Positions 12,401 to 20,674 of a DNA stretch of 64,000 nt are shown here, piece by piece; the stretch's first letter is position 1, and the number at the start of each line of letters is the position of its first letter. The stretch spans positions 3,328,001-3,392,000 of the forward strand of contig NZ_CP095462.1 in assembly GCF_023022965.1 (NCBI RefSeq), read 5' to 3'. The position numbers were made by a program, and so were the translations under genes. The notes below the pieces were generated by a model. It did not search any database and was not told where the DNA came from. It worked only from the letters and a program-made list of their open reading frames with translations. The stretch comes from Ectobacillus sp. JY-23. GTDB lineage: Bacteria > Bacillota > Bacilli > Bacillales > Bacillaceae_G.

Positions 12401-13084
12401 GATGCTACCACATATCGAGCAAAACAATCTGTTTCTGACTTAAAGCGTCAGTATGAATCTAATGAAGATAGTGACGAAGTCCTCTTATCTGCGCCGCGCT
12501 CTTCTATTGAAAAACGACCGCGTTTTATGGAGAAAAAGGGATTAACCGGAGCAGAGCGCGGAACGGCGATGCATACTGTGATGCAACATGTGAACTTGCA
12601 TGCAGAAATAACCAAGGAAAGAGTTGCTGAACAGTTAGCTAGCATGGTAAACCGTGAGCTATTAACAGAAGAGCAAGCGGAGAGTGTTGATCCAGAGGAA
12701 ATTGTGATGTTTTTCCGTACGAATCTCGGTCAACGTGTAAAGGTCGCTTCTCATGTAGAACGAGAAGTGCCATTTTCTATTCTGCTAGCTGCTAGTGAAA
12801 CGTATCGAGATTGGAGCGCTATGTACGAAGAGAAAGTTGTTGTACAAGGTGTAATTGATTGTATGATTGAGGAAGAAGACGGAATTATTCTCATTGATTT
12901 TAAAACGGATAAAATTACGGGCAAATATCCGCGCGGATTCGAACAGGCACGTAAGGAGCTGGAAAAACGCTATGAGAAGCAGTTGCATTTATATGCGACT
13001 GCTATTGAAACAAGTTTAAAGAAACAGGTAAAAGAAAAATATTTATACTTTTTTGACGGTCATCACATACTAGCCTTAGATTAA
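9449..13084 (+). CDS. addA: ATP-dependent helicase/nuclease subunit A
   Basis: AddA is the UvrD-type helicase subunit of AddAB and also carries a nuclease domain. Helicase motifs appear in order: Walker A AAAGSGKT at residues 28-35, motif [32 protein letters not shown] and YVALTRAK. The C-terminal RecB-like nuclease motif is LIDFKTDK. The length of 1211 residues is normal. The ATG overlaps the addB stop as ATGA. Downstream is hlpB after only 15 bp. In B. subtilis sbcD and sbcC lie between addA and hlpB; here they are absent. Confidence 0.97.
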   Translation: MIKPAHVHWTDDQWKAIVAEGSDILVAAAAGSGKTAVLVERIIQKLIGPNPIDVDRLLVVTFTNASAQEMKTRIAEALDKELAKQPHSQHLRKQLNLLGRASISTLHSFCLQVIRNYYYMIDVDPGFRIGSQAEIELLKEEVLHDLLEEEYGLEGNEPFFDLVERYTSDRSDHDLQDMILAFHREATSHPNPKGWLQHIRDLYKEANHIDELPYTSYLLACIQLQLRGLRAHLEKAIELTQWPGGPLPREAVFRNDIRQIDMLLAASSWTEMDEAIKSVKWETLPRIKRADYEEELLQRTDQLRKKVKDDIAKMAEDWFSRSPEAYMRDLKEMAPIIAKLTDLVQTFIARFQQVKRAKSMVDFTDLEHFCLAILQENDAPSAVAMHYRELFAEVLVDEYQDVNFVQESILRLVTKETESAGNLFMVGDIKQSIYRFRLAEPGLFLGKYKRFTHEGEGGLKIDLAQNFRSRPEVLHGTNFVFKQIMGEAVGEIAYDEDAELKPGAVYPDSSDVDAELLVIQVEAQEEEELENPQLEARLIAQRIRKMISSGYEIYDRKHNSMRPVSYRDFVILLRSMPWAPAMMEEFKLQGIPAYAELTTGYFEATEVNVMLNVLRVIDNPQQDIPLASVLRSPIVGMTDEELATIRIHGKKASFYQVLKSFAYSGEPRELREKTDLFLQALQRWRDFARQHPLTELIASIYRQTGYYDFVGGLPGGKQRQANLRMLQDKARQYEAGDFRGLFRFLRFIERLQERGDDMGAARVANEQEDVVRIMTVHKSKGLEFPVVFVAGMGRRFNTRDLTNRFLLHKDFGFGSQFIDPQKRIKFTTLPYIAIKQKMKMELIAEEMRVLYVALTRAKEKLILIGSVKDAAGAVSKWTETNDHKEWLLPDYVRAQASSYLDWLGPALMRHRAGAEFGDRDRVLAAIDQHEAKWKVEIIPTDALQPFGTETEEDAGLLAALRAHKPVPAKDSDIVERLCWSYSFGDATTYRAKQSVSDLKRQYESNEDSDEVLLSAPRSSIEKRPRFMEKKGLTGAERGTAMHTVMQHVNLHAEITKERVAEQLASMVNRELLTEEQAESVDPEEIVMFFRTNLGQRVKVASHVEREVPFSILLAASETYRDWSAMYEEKVVVQGVIDCMIEEEDGIILIDFKTDKITGKYPRGFEQARKELEKRYEKQLHLYATAIETSLKKQVKEKYLYFFDGHHILALD

Positions 13085-13099
13085 GGAAAGAGTGAGAGT

Positions 13100-13405
13100 A
13101 TGGGAAAACGATTGTATGGCACTTGTGAGCTCTGTAAAAGAGATGACTTGGAATTAACCGTTCACCATTTAACACCAAAGGAGTTAGGCGGTACGTTTGA
13201 ACCGACTGCGGATTTATGTATCGCTTGTCATAAACAAATTCATGCTTTGTACACGAATGAAGAACTTGCTGCTCGTTTGCATACGATTGAGGCATTACAA
13301 GCTGACGAAAAAATCTCGTCATTTTTAAAATGGATTCGCAAGCAACCGTCTTCTAAACTTGTTAAAACAAAAAAATCAAATGAACGCAAACAAAAAGGAA
13401 GGTAG
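13100..13405 (+). CDS. hlpB: HNH-motif protein HlpB (YisB)
   Basis: This 101-residue protein has two CxxC pairs (CELCKRDD and CIACHKQ) around VHHLTPKE, the pattern of a small zinc-stabilised HNH fold. It corresponds to HlpB/YisB of B. subtilis, which also lies downstream of addAB. Whether it cuts DNA is not settled; co-transcription with addAB suggests a role in DNA-end processing. The C-terminal tail is basic (lysine-rich). Its stop codon lies inside the stem of the terminator. Confidence 0.85.
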   Translation: MGKRLYGTCELCKRDDLELTVHHLTPKELGGTFEPTADLCIACHKQIHALYTNEELAARLHTIEALQADEKISSFLKWIRKQPSSKLVKTKKSNERKQKGR

Positions 13406-13422
13406 AAATACCTTCCTTTTTT
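13392..13422 (+). terminator. Terminator of addBA-hlpB
   Basis: Stem AAGGAAGG/CCTTCCTT with an 8-nt loop containing the hlpB stop codon, followed by a T run. Confidence 0.85.
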
Positions 13423-13423
13423 G

Positions 13424-13511
13424 TGTGGAGAAACTGAGATTCCTCACCTGAACGAACCGACGCCGCATTTCTTATTGTGCAGCTCCGCCGGTTAGGCGCT
13501 GCTTTTCTTAT
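13424..13511. repeat. Dispersed repeat family B, copy 1 (divergent)
   Basis: The segment starts GTGGAGAA, contains CACCTGAACG, then ATTGTGCAGCTCCGCC and ends GCTTTTCTTA. Shared blocks occur at 54582, 62841 and 62944. It lies between hlpB and the convergent gerPF, where an inverted GCAGC/GCTGC element may also help end gerP transcription. Confidence 0.45.
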
Positions 13512-13723
13512 GCAGTGGCTGTTTGGTTTTGATCTGCTACGTCAGGGTCGAATGTGTTGGTGGCACTAATGCCGTTAAAGGTGTTGACAACAAAACCGAC
13601 GTTTGAGGCGCCTGAACCATTAAAAGCTTTTGTATTCTCTTTGGGAGAAACGTTGTAGAAATCGCCTAAATTAAATGAACCGTTGCTGTTTTGGACCACA
13701 ACGTTACCGACTAAGGATGGCAT
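13508..13723 (-). CDS. gerPF: Spore germination protein GerPF
   Basis: The last gene of the six-gene gerP operon. GerP proteins sit in the inner spore coat and are needed for germinants to pass the coat to reach their receptors. The 71-residue protein begins MPSLVGNVVVQNSNG and resembles GerPA of the same operon, as in other bacilli (both are members of one small family). It follows gerPE by about 30 bp. Expression is expected late in the mother cell from the SigK-type promoter before gerPA. Confidence 0.93.
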   Translation of the reverse strand: MPSLVGNVVVQNSNGSFNLGDFYNVSPKENTKAFNGSGASNVGFVVNTFNGISATNTFDPDVADQNQTATA

Positions 13724-13755
13724 AGTTTCACCTGCCGTAAATGTATTTTGTTTTA

Positions 13756-14151
13756 CTATATGCTGTCTTTTTCAGAAGGTGAGCTTTCTGCATATTTTCG
13801 AATTTGCAAGATGCGTGAGTTAGCAAATCCATAATCTAAAGATCCGATATGCAAACATGCTGAGGTTAGCATACTTCTTTGGAAGATTGAACCGACATGA
13901 ATAAATGGACAAGCATTGATAACATGCATGCGCGTTTCTTTTACGCGTAAGGGAATCGTAATTTCTGTATCTCGAAAAATAATGTAGGACGAAAAAGGAG
14001 GATCTTTCACAATGAATTCTCCTTTTTCGTCTTGCACTGCAATGGCTCGAGCCTTAACTTCCAAGGTATTGGTATCGCCAATTTGCACAACACTGCTGAA
14101 CCCCATCGTTAGAACCGTTATATCTTGCACAACAGAAAAACGTCTAAACAT
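13756..14151 (-). CDS. gerPE: Spore germination protein GerPE
   Basis: A 131-residue protein in the fifth position of the gerP operon. It contains the block SSVVQIGDTN typical of this coat-protein group and no signal peptide or membrane segment. It starts 2 bp after the gerPD stop. Function is inferred from operon position and family: permeability of the coat to germinants. Confidence 0.92.
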   Translation of the reverse strand: MFRRFSVVQDITVLTMGFSSVVQIGDTNTLEVKARAIAVQDEKGEFIVKDPPFSSYIIFRDTEITIPLRVKETRMHVINACPFIHVGSIFQRSMLTSACLHIGSLDYGFANSRILQIRKYAESSPSEKDSI

Positions 14152-14153
14152 GG

Positions 14154-14351
14154 TTATGCCGGTGTTGACGGAACATCAAAGACAGAAGGAACAAATGGTC
14201 CTTGAGCCAATGATTCCGGCGGTGTATCCAGAATAGATGACAATATGAGGAAATCGATATCTCCTACTACAAATAAACCAGACGAAGAAACGCCTGAACT
14301 ATGAATATTTCCTACTTTTATCTCATGATTCACAACAGTGTATTGTAGCAT
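14154..14351 (-). CDS. gerPD: Spore germination protein GerPD
   Basis: A 65-residue protein of the gerP operon. The N-terminal half (VVNHEIKVGNI, SGLFVVGD) matches the GerPD/GerPB type; the C-terminal half is proline-rich and low in complexity. It lies 3 bp after gerPC and 2 bp before gerPE, consistent with one transcript. Confidence 0.92.
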   Translation of the reverse strand: MLQYTVVNHEIKVGNIHSSGVSSSGLFVVGDIDFLILSSILDTPPESLAQGPFVPSVFDVPSTPA

Positions 14352-14354
14352 GCT

Positions 14355-14966
14355 TTACTCCTTTCTCATATGAGGGGGGATATGCTGAATAAATGCCATA
14401 AAAGCTTTGTCAATATCTTGTTTCATATTATGGATAATGATGTCTTTCATGTATTCGGGGTTTGATGTAATTTCTGGATAAGTTTGTACTTGGGATAAGT
14501 AATAAGGTAGACGGTGTTCCATTTGCTTGCGGATGTCGTCAATCATCATATTTCGATACATATCATCGAGTGGTACGCGCTCATCTGCTTCAAATTGAAG
14601 AATGCGGTGATACGCCTCTTGATCCAAATAGCGGTTCATTTGTTGAATAATGTCTTGATAAAAGTCCGGATTTACTTCAGTTTCTGGGTTTACTTTGAGC
14701 GTCTCGGTCGCAACATCGAAATCTTCAATAGCGCTTCCCCCTCCATATGGGTTCAGACCAATATTCAATGTCCCGTTTAAATTTTCAACTTTTAATTGGT
14801 CAAACTTATATTCTACCTTTCCTACAGTCGTTGGGGGATTTCTTTTGATATTATCTAACTCGGCTTGAACGGCATATAACTCTCTTTCTAGTTCCTCTAG
14901 TTTTTGTTGTTGCGATTGAACTGTATATTGTAACTGTTGTACCACCTGAAACCAATCTTGATTCAT
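14355..14966 (-). CDS. gerPC: Spore germination protein GerPC
   Basis: The largest Gerp protein, 203 residues. It has an N-terminal coiled-coil of about 40 residues rich in Gln, Glu and Leu, followed by FDQLKVENLNGTLNIGLNP, a block found in GerPC. The coiled coil suggests an assembly or scaffold function in the coat. Third gene of the operon. Confidence 0.93.
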   Translation of the reverse strand: MNQDWFQVVQQLQYTVQSQQQKLEELERELYAVQAELDNIKRNPPTTVGKVEYKFDQLKVENLNGTLNIGLNPYGGGSAIEDFDVATETLKVNPETEVNPDFYQDIIQQMNRYLDQEAYHRILQFEADERVPLDDMYRNMMIDDIRKQMEHRLPYYLSQVQTYPEITSNPEYMKDIIIHNMKQDIDKAFMAFIQHIPPHMRKE

Positions 14967-14989
14967 AGAAAACCCTCCCGGAATACAAC

Positions 14990-15211
14990 CTAGCTATTTC
15001 CGGTAGGCTCATCTGAAGGAACAATTGCAACAAATTGTCCTGGCTCCTTCAGAGGGCGCGCCGGTTCTAGAAACTCTCCTGTATTGGAAAATTTAGATAG
15101 AGATTTGATAGTTCCGGCACTGCCGATTTGAAAGACAGAGGAAGTCGTAACACTGCCGACACGTAAGTTGTTGATAATAATACTTTGGTGCACATATACG
15201 TTCAAATTCAT
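14990..15211 (-). CDS. gerPB: Spore germination protein GerPB
   Basis: A 73-residue protein in second position of the gerP operon. It begins MNLNVYVHQSIIINNLRVG and contains SSVFQIGSAG, both typical of GerPB. It lies just after gerPA with a 6-bp gap and carries a GGAGG-type ribosome binding site. Confidence 0.93.
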   Translation of the reverse strand: MNLNVYVHQSIIINNLRVGSVTTSSVFQIGSAGTIKSLSKFSNTGEFLEPARPLKEPGQFVAIVPSDEPTGNS

Positions 15212-15217
15212 CCCTCC

Positions 15218-15439
15218 TTAATTGGTGAAGGCAATTGGTTGATCAATGTTGTCATTGTCCGATACATTTGTTGTACTTTGATAATTGTAAACAGAAACGG
15301 ACTCACCTACATTGAACGAGCCTGCTCCGGCGAAGGTTTTTGAGTAGCTGATAGGGCGGATAGCAAATACGTCACCGATATGAAATACGCCACTCGAACC
15401 AAGGTTGACGATATTCACACTTCCGACAATTGCAGGCAT
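15218..15439 (-). CDS. gerPA: Spore germination protein GerPA
   Basis: First gene of the gerP operon. I choose the ATG at 15439 ([14 protein letters not shown]) over the GTG at 15451, because that GTG lies inside the ribosome binding site GAAAGGTG and because GerPA proteins start with MPAIVG. This gives 73 residues. The motif GVFHIGDV is characteristic and is echoed in GerPF. A SigK-like promoter lies 40-70 bp upstream. Confidence 0.94.
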   Translation of the reverse strand: MPAIVGSVNIVNLGSSGVFHIGDVFAIRPISYSKTFAGAGSFNVGESVSVYNYQSTTNVSDNDNIDQPIAFTN

Positions 15440-15476
15440 AATAAAAAACACCTTTCATTTGAAAGATTCTTATAAC

Positions 15477-15506
15477 TATTGTATGGACGTTTGCCCAAAA
15501 ATGTGT
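15477..15506 (-). promoter_or_regulatory. SigK-type promoter of the gerP operon
   Basis: Read on the minus strand, ACAC at 15506-15503 and CATACAATA at 15485-15477 are 17 bp apart. This fits the SigK pattern (AC at -35, CATANNNTA at -10). gerP operons are known to be transcribed by SigK in the mother cell. Confidence 0.65.
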
Positions 15507-15535
15507 ATAAATTTTGCAAAAAGAGAAAGACACAC

Positions 15536-15745
15536 TCATTTGAGTGCGTCTATAATGATATCCTCGTTGGTGTTGCTATTGAGTTGCAGAACAAGAACAA
15601 CGTTGAGTAGCTTGTCTAATTCCTGACTACAGGAAACTGTTTTCTTTGCCGTCAGTCCGTAACGTCCTGCTAAGTATTCCATTCTTTCTCGCTTCTTTTC
15701 GATTACTTGTTCAAACATTGACTCAAATTCACTCCTTTTCTTCAT
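15536..15745 (-). CDS. Spo0E family aspartyl-phosphate phosphatase (YisI-like)
   Basis: A 69-residue protein with the family signature SQELD near its middle (CSQELDKLLN), preceded by a basic helix IEKKRERMEYLAGRYGL. Spo0E-type enzymes dephosphorylate Spo0A-P and so delay sporulation; the SQELD acids act in catalysis. In B. subtilis yisI, another Spo0E-type gene, has the same place next to gerPA, so orthology is likely. The ATG at 15745 is preceded by GGAG with 9-nt spacing; a TTG at 15763 and an ATG at 15721 are alternatives. Confidence 0.85.
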   Translation of the reverse strand: MKKRSEFESMFEQVIEKKRERMEYLAGRYGLTAKKTVSCSQELDKLLNVVLVLQLNSNTNEDIIIDALK

Positions 15746-15884
15746 ATCAGAGTGCTCCAACACCAGCTCTTCTTCTAATCAATATTATACAGTGTTTTTG
15801 GAGGATACAAACCGTTTCGATAAAAGAAGTGAGTGTTCTACAAAATTCGCAGATGAATCAGAATTGGAAAACCAATATTTCTAG

Positions 15885-15968
15885 ACAGAAGAGAAGAATG
15901 TGCAACGTGTAGGAGGGTTATCAAGATTTACAGATCAACAAGTGCCAATGATTAACATCAGAATGTAA
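15885..15968 (+). pseudogene. Possible gene remnant before an orphan terminator
   Basis: A short open stretch of about 27 codons, closed upstream by a stop, reads as plausible protein sequence (QRVGGLSRFTDQQVPMI). It has no start codon or ribosome binding site, and a terminator follows at 15972. It may be the tail of a lost gene in the yisI-yisK gap. I do not recognise the protein. Confidence 0.25.
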
Positions 15969-15971
15969 TAC

Positions 15972-15996
15972 AGCCATTATATAAAATGGCTCTTTT
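15972..15996 (+). terminator. Orphan terminator
   Basis: AGCCATT/AATGGCT stem with a short AT loop and a following CTTTT. No intact plus-strand gene precedes it. Confidence 0.6.
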
Positions 15997-16031
15997 CTAA
16001 AAAATTGTTGTTTTTAGATAGGTTTCTTTGT

Positions 16032-16168
16032 TTCAGGTTGGTTGGAGCGGAAGGTGCGAGACTCCTGCGGGAGCATCGGGTCAGGTGAGACCCCACAGGC
16101 TATAAGCCGAGGAGGCTCACCGCACGCCCTGCGGAAAGCGAGCAACCCCGAGCGGAAATCAACCATTC
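16032..16168. repeat. Dispersed repeat family A, long copy
   Basis: The core begins GGTTGGTTGGAGCGGAAGG and contains GCGAGACTCCTGCGGGAGC. It ends with GCGGAAAGCGAGCAACCCC and CGGAAATCAACC. The ends are inverted relative to each other (GGTTG...CAACC). Internally GGTGAGACC/GGAGGCTCACC can pair. This type of GC-rich element is common between genes of Bacillaceae. With flanking sequence it fills the 15746-16321 gap between the spo0E-like gene and yisK. Confidence 0.65.
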
Positions 16169-16321
16169 CCCACTACTTGTTACATAACAACAAATTTTGT
16201 AAAAACAACCTATAAAATAATTGCTGTGTAATAGCAGTAGCAAATTTTGACGAATAGAGCAGGAATTTTGTAAGTTATTGCGAATGTGTATTGAGAAGTT
16301 GTGACATGGAGTGTGAAAATA

Positions 16322-17209
16322 ATGCGATTCGTAACGGCAAAAAAAGAAGAAAAAGTATTCGTCGGAGTAGTAGTAGGAGATAGCGTTTTGCATTTACGTG
16401 AAGTACAAAAAGCCATGACAGGTAAAGTCACGCTACCTATTACAATGATTGAATGTATTGAAGCAGGGGACGTATTTTTAAAACAGGCAGAGGAAATCGT
16501 AGCGTGGGCACAAGAGAAAGAAATGATTGGTCGCTACGCTATAGACGACGTGCGTTTAATGGCACCTATTCCAAGGCCTCGCAAAAACATGATTTGTGTA
16601 GGGAAAAACTATAGTGATCATGCGGCTGAAATGGGAGCAGCACCGCCGGAGCATATTATATTTTTTACGAAAGCTCCAACTACTGTCGTTGGACAATATG
16701 AGTATGTTCAGAGTTACCCGCATTTGACTGAGGAGTTAGATTACGAGGGAGAACTGGCTGTTATCATAGGAAAAAAAGGAAAGGGTATTGCTGCAGCAGA
16801 TGCGCTTTCTTACGTATTTGGCTATACAATTGTGAATGATATTACCGCTCGTGATGTCCAAAGTCGTCACAAACAGTTCTTTCTAGGCAAGAGCTTTGAC
16901 ACGTTTTGCCCAATGGGGCCTGTGCTGGTGCATCGATCGGCTTTAGCAGTACAAAGTTTACGCATAGAAACAAAAGTAAATGGAGAGCTCAGACAATCTG
17001 CAAGCACTGCTGAAATGTTATTTTCAATCCCGCAAATTATAGCAACCCTTAGTCAAGGGATGACACTTGAGCCAGGTGATATTATTGCGACTGGCACACC
17101 AGCTGGTGTTGGAAAAGGATTTCAACCGCCTCGTTTCTTAAAAGCAGGAGATATCATAGAAGTGACAGTAGAAGGCATTGGTACACTACAAAATACAGTA
17201 AAATCGTAA
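16322..17209 (+). CDS. yisK: Fumarylacetoacetate hydrolase family protein (YisK-like)
   Basis: A 295-residue FAH-fold enzyme. The metal-binding blocks are clear: CVGKNYSDHAAEMG, LDYEGELAVIIGK (Glu-x-Glu ligands) and the downstream GYTIVNDITARDVQ with its Asp ligand, then GKSFDTFCPMGP and TGTPAGVGKG. B. subtilis YisK has the same layout and location and has been described as an oxaloacetate decarboxylase. I choose the ATG at 16322 because MRFVTAKKE aligns with the YisK start and GGAG lies 9-10 nt upstream; GTG at 16301 is open but adds residues not seen in homologues. Confidence 0.88.
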   Translation: MRFVTAKKEEKVFVGVVVGDSVLHLREVQKAMTGKVTLPITMIECIEAGDVFLKQAEEIVAWAQEKEMIGRYAIDDVRLMAPIPRPRKNMICVGKNYSDHAAEMGAAPPEHIIFFTKAPTTVVGQYEYVQSYPHLTEELDYEGELAVIIGKKGKGIAAADALSYVFGYTIVNDITARDVQSRHKQFFLGKSFDTFCPMGPVLVHRSALAVQSLRIETKVNGELRQSASTAEMLFSIPQIIATLSQGMTLEPGDIIATGTPAGVGKGFQPPRFLKAGDIIEVTVEGIGTLQNTVKS

Positions 17210-17307
17210 TGGGCTATATAAGTATTTACTAGATGTTTAGTTGTTTTACCCAGCCCGCATCCCTGGCAAGCCTTGATTGTAGCTACCCATTCCCTATTTT
17301 CTTTCAT

Positions 17308-17402
17308 TTAGACTGTTGGGAAAGAGACACACAGGCTGATAGACTTGAGAAGGTCCCTGACCATTCAAACCTCTAGAGCGGAAAGCAACAGAGCATCTAT
17401 CT
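17308..17402. repeat. Degenerate copy of dispersed repeat family A
   Basis: CACAGGCTGATAG and AGCGGAAAGCAAC recall CACAGGCTATAAG and GCGGAAAGCGAGCAAC of the copy at 16032. Similarity is weak, so this is a tentative call. Confidence 0.3.
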
Positions 17403-17491
17403 AAAAGAATATGTTTTTCTATATAGGGTTTTTTCTCTCTCTCTAGCATGATATGATAGGAACGATGTAAAACAATAGAGGGGGAATAAAC

Positions 17492-17851
17492 ATGACTCAT
17501 ATGCATATTACGGCATGGGCACTTGGAATTATTTTATTTCTAGTTACGTATGCAATGTATCGCAGTGGAAACGGGAAGGCTAGAATATGGCACATGGTTT
17601 CTCGTTTGTTGTATGTACTTATTGTAGCAACGGGATTAATACTATACACAGGCTTCGATTTGAAGGGTGCATATGCAATGTGGTATGGCATTAAAATGCT
17701 ACTTGGTATTCTGGTAATCGGTAGCATGGAGATGGTTCTCGTTCGTACCAAAAAACAAAAAAGTACAGCTGGTACTTGGATTTTGTTTGTAATTACACTG
17801 GCAATCGTACTATACCTAGGCTTTAAATTGCCGGTTTTACCCTTCTCTTAA
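17492..17851 (+). CDS. yisL: DUF1516 membrane protein YisL
   Basis: A 119-residue protein with four hydrophobic segments and short loops. It matches the YisL/UPF0344 (DUF1516) family: the pattern THMHITAW at the N-terminus, a GLILYTGFDLKG block and a basic stretch before the last helix. No function is known. Position between yisK and the DUF2777 gene matches B. subtilis order. Ribosome binding site GAGGGGGA. Confidence 0.85.
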   Translation: MTHMHITAWALGIILFLVTYAMYRSGNGKARIWHMVSRLLYVLIVATGLILYTGFDLKGAYAMWYGIKMLLGILVIGSMEMVLVRTKKQKSTAGTWILFVITLAIVLYLGFKLPVLPFS

Positions 17852-17855
17852 GGTA

Positions 17856-17881
17856 AAAACGCCTCATTTTGAGGCGTTTTT
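17856..17881. terminator. Bidirectional terminator between yisL and DUF2777 gene
   Basis: AAAAACGCCTC/GAGGCGTTTTT with a 4-nt loop has A and T runs on both sides and serves both convergent genes. Confidence 0.9.
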
Positions 17882-18431
17882 ATATTGTCATAGTAACAGT
17901 CATACCATTGACCTTGGTCAATGTGAATATATCCTTTTGTTCTGTTCCGCTTCGGATGTAATGGTGCTGTAAAGCGCATACCATCTCGCCATTGTCATAT
18001 ATGATAAAATTGACACCTTGGCGCGGACCTGGACCAACTTGAAAAAATAAAGAGTTGTGACAGTAAATACTGTCATATAGAGAGTAATCCCATTTAGCAA
18101 GCGTTTCTGCAAACATTTCTAAAGCATCATCTCGTAGCTCTTGCAACCATTCATTATAGACGTATTGCAGCTTTTTGCGAACACGAATCATTTCCCCATC
18201 TTGTAACGGATGAATTTGATTTTCAATCTTTACGATATGCTCTTCATAAAAGCGAGCAGGTAACCAGTGATTATGATATAAGATTTCAAAATCGTCATGT
18301 ACGACTTCGGCGAGCGCAAAAGCTTCATCTGTTTCTTCATCAAAGAATACCCATTCATCATTGATATATTCTACATTACCGACTGTGTGTGCACGCGGTT
18401 GATTATACATAATATGATAGCGTTTTTTCAT
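17880..18431 (-). CDS. DUF2777 family protein
   Basis: A 183-residue soluble protein starting MKKRYHIMYNQPRAHTVGNV, preceded by AGAAAGGAG. An upstream in-frame start at 18473 has no ribosome binding site. Acidic and rich in aromatic residues; no signal peptide, membrane segment or catalytic motif that I recognise. Related proteins of unknown function (DUF2777) occur in B. cereus relatives, and the position matches yisN of B. subtilis. Function unknown. Confidence 0.7.
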   Translation of the reverse strand: MKKRYHIMYNQPRAHTVGNVEYINDEWVFFDEETDEAFALAEVVHDDFEILYHNHWLPARFYEEHIVKIENQIHPLQDGEMIRVRKKLQYVYNEWLQELRDDALEMFAETLAKWDYSLYDSIYCHNSLFFQVGPGPRQGVNFIIYDNGEMVCALQHHYIRSGTEQKDIFTLTKVNGMTVTMTI

Positions 18432-18561
18432 ATTTGTTCTCCTTTCTATAGCTTTCATCCCTGTTATAGACAATTGCCAGAGCCTTTAAACCAGGCACCT
18501 AAATGGAGTTTTAGGCATACAATGAGACCATATTGCAAGTTTAAAGGAAAGGATGATGGAT

Positions 18562-20406
18562 ATGTGCGGCATTACAGGGTGGGTTGATTACGGCCGTTCG
18601 TTATTATCCGAGAAGGAAGCTGTTGCGGCAATGACTCATACGCTTTCAAAGCGCGGGCCGGATGATACAAATGTATGGACAACGCAACATGCGGCGTTTG
18701 GTCATAAGCGTCTTGCTGTTGTAGATTTAGAAGGCGGGAAACAGCCGATGACGCGGCAAAAAGAACAGGAGTATACCATTTGTTATAATGGTGAGCTATA
18801 TAATACAGAAGACTTACGAGAAGAGCTTTTAAAAAGAGGTTATACGTTTAAAGGGCATTCTGATACTGAAGTCTTGTTAACTGCGTATATGGAATGGGAA
18901 GAAAACTGCTTAGTGCATCTGAATGGGATTTTTGCATTTGCTGTATGGGATGCAAAAAAGGAAAAGCTTTTTATTGGGCGTGACCGTTTAGGTGTAAAGC
19001 CCTTATTTTATAAAGAAGATCCTAAAAGACTTTTATTCGGATCGGAGCTCAAAGCCATTTTGGCACACCCGGATGTCAAAGCAGAGGTAACGTATGAGGG
19101 GTTATCAGAGGTACTCGGATTGGGACCATCTCGTTCTCCTGGGCATGGGGTATTTCATGGTATAAATGAATTGCGCCCCGGGCATGCACTCATATTTTCT
19201 AAAGACGGTTTGAAAGTATGGAGATACTGGAATGTGCAAAGTACTACTCACGTAGATAGCTTTGATGACACAGTGGCAAAGGTCCGTTTTTTGCTAGAAG
19301 ATGCGATTACACGTCAGCTTGTTTCTGATGTTCCGTTATGTACGTTTTTATCCGGCGGTGTTGACTCTAGTGCCATTACAGCCTTTGCCGCTCGCGCATA
19401 TGAGCAAGAGGGAAAGGGCTCTCTTCATACGTATTCTATTGATTATGAAGACAATGAAAAGTATTTTAAATCTAACACCTTTCAACCGAACTCAGATGGT
19501 CCGTGGATTGAGTTAATGAGCAAAACATTTGCGACAAATCATCATCGTTGTGTGATTACAAATGAAGATTTGGCACGGCATTTAACAGAAGCGGTAATTG
19601 TACGTGATCTTCCAGGCATGGCCGATGTGGATTCTTCATTATTATGGTTTTGCCGCGAAATTAAAAAGGATTTTGTTGTAAGTTTATCGGGAGAATGTGC
19701 GGACGAGATTTTTGGAGGTTATCCATGGTTTCATAGAGAAGAAGACTTACAGTCCGGCAGTTTTCCATGGATGCGTTCCACGCAAGCGCGTGAGAATTTG
19801 CTTAGAGATGAGTGGAAGCAAAAATTGCGTTTGCGTGAGTATGTGCAGCGTCGTTATGAAGAGACGGTTCAGGAAACCCCTGCTTTAGAAGGAGAAAGTC
19901 CGCTGGAAGCAAAGCGACGTCAATTATTTTATTTGAACATGGTTTGGTTTATGACAACGCTACTTGATCGAAAGGATCGTATGAGTATGGGGGCAAGCCT
20001 TGAGGTTCGTGTTCCCTTTGCTGATCATCGCTTGGTTGAGTATGCTTGGAATATTCCATGGGACATGAAAATGTACAATAATCGTGAAAAAGGTTTACTT
20101 CGGAAAGCACTTGAAGATGTGTTACCAGAGGATGTGCTATATCGTAAGAAAAGTCCGTACCCTAAAACGCATAATCCTCATTATACAAAAGCAGTTACAG
20201 CATGGCTGACAGAGCTGCTGGCTAATAAATCCTCTGTTTTGCATGAGTTCTTCAAGCGTGAACAACTTGATGATTTAATTGCGACAGGCGGAAATGCATT
20301 TACAGTACCTTGGTTCGGGCAGCTTATGACAGGTCCGCAGTTGCTTGCTCATTTAGCACAGATGCATGTATGGTTTGAGCATTACAATATAGCTATTAAA
20401 GAGTAG
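18562..20406 (+). CDS. asnO: Asparagine synthase (glutamine-hydrolysing)
   Basis: Asparagine synthase makes Asn from Asp with glutamine as nitrogen donor and ATP. The start is set at ATG-TGC-GGC (18562) because the N-terminal cysteine must be exposed as nucleophile of the glutaminase domain; AAAGGAAAGG precedes it. The synthetase domain has the PP-loop SGGVDSS and later DRKDRMSMGASLEVRVPF. The 614-residue length equals B. subtilis AsnO, the sporulation-linked paralogue, and the location after yisL fits AsnO rather than AsnB or AsnH. A terminator follows. Confidence 0.93.
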   Translation: MCGITGWVDYGRSLLSEKEAVAAMTHTLSKRGPDDTNVWTTQHAAFGHKRLAVVDLEGGKQPMTRQKEQEYTICYNGELYNTEDLREELLKRGYTFKGHSDTEVLLTAYMEWEENCLVHLNGIFAFAVWDAKKEKLFIGRDRLGVKPLFYKEDPKRLLFGSELKAILAHPDVKAEVTYEGLSEVLGLGPSRSPGHGVFHGINELRPGHALIFSKDGLKVWRYWNVQSTTHVDSFDDTVAKVRFLLEDAITRQLVSDVPLCTFLSGGVDSSAITAFAARAYEQEGKGSLHTYSIDYEDNEKYFKSNTFQPNSDGPWIELMSKTFATNHHRCVITNEDLARHLTEAVIVRDLPGMADVDSSLLWFCREIKKDFVVSLSGECADEIFGGYPWFHREEDLQSGSFPWMRSTQARENLLRDEWKQKLRLREYVQRRYEETVQETPALEGESPLEAKRRQLFYLNMVWFMTTLLDRKDRMSMGASLEVRVPFADHRLVEYAWNIPWDMKMYNNREKGLLRKALEDVLPEDVLYRKKSPYPKTHNPHYTKAVTAWLTELLANKSSVLHEFFKREQLDDLIATGGNAFTVPWFGQLMTGPQLLAHLAQMHVWFEHYNIAIKE

Positions 20407-20430
20407 ACAGCCAATAAGGCTGTCTTTTTC
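20405..20430 (+). terminator. Terminator of asnO
   Basis: AGACAGCC/GGCTGTCT stem, 5-nt loop, then a T run. Confidence 0.85.
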
Positions 20431-20502
20431 TATTATAGGAATATATGGTATGCAGAACATGGCTAGTACATATTTTGGTAAGAAGGACAGGGGATGTTTT
20501 AT

Positions 20503-20531
20503 TTGAGTTGTAATTATACGTGGTATATAAT
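20503..20531 (+). promoter_or_regulatory. Candidate SigA promoter of plus-strand carotenoid operon
   Basis: TTGAGT at 20503 and TATAAT at 20526 are 17 bp apart. The predicted leader is about 135 nt. I see no clear SigB or riboswitch element in it. Confidence 0.45.
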
Positions 20532-20674
20532 GTTTGTATAAATTATGTACATGTAGATATGAAGTTTAATTTTATAGAAAAGCAAGTTTTGTGAACGGGT
20601 TTAGGATAAAAAGAAACAGCCGAAAGCTGAACAAATTTAAATATAGAAACTTCGATATGACGGGGGAATATAAC

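Noticed and set aside
13002-13322. Minus-strand 106-residue frame over addA/hlpB
   Set aside because: It is the antisense shadow of two well-supported genes, without its own signals.
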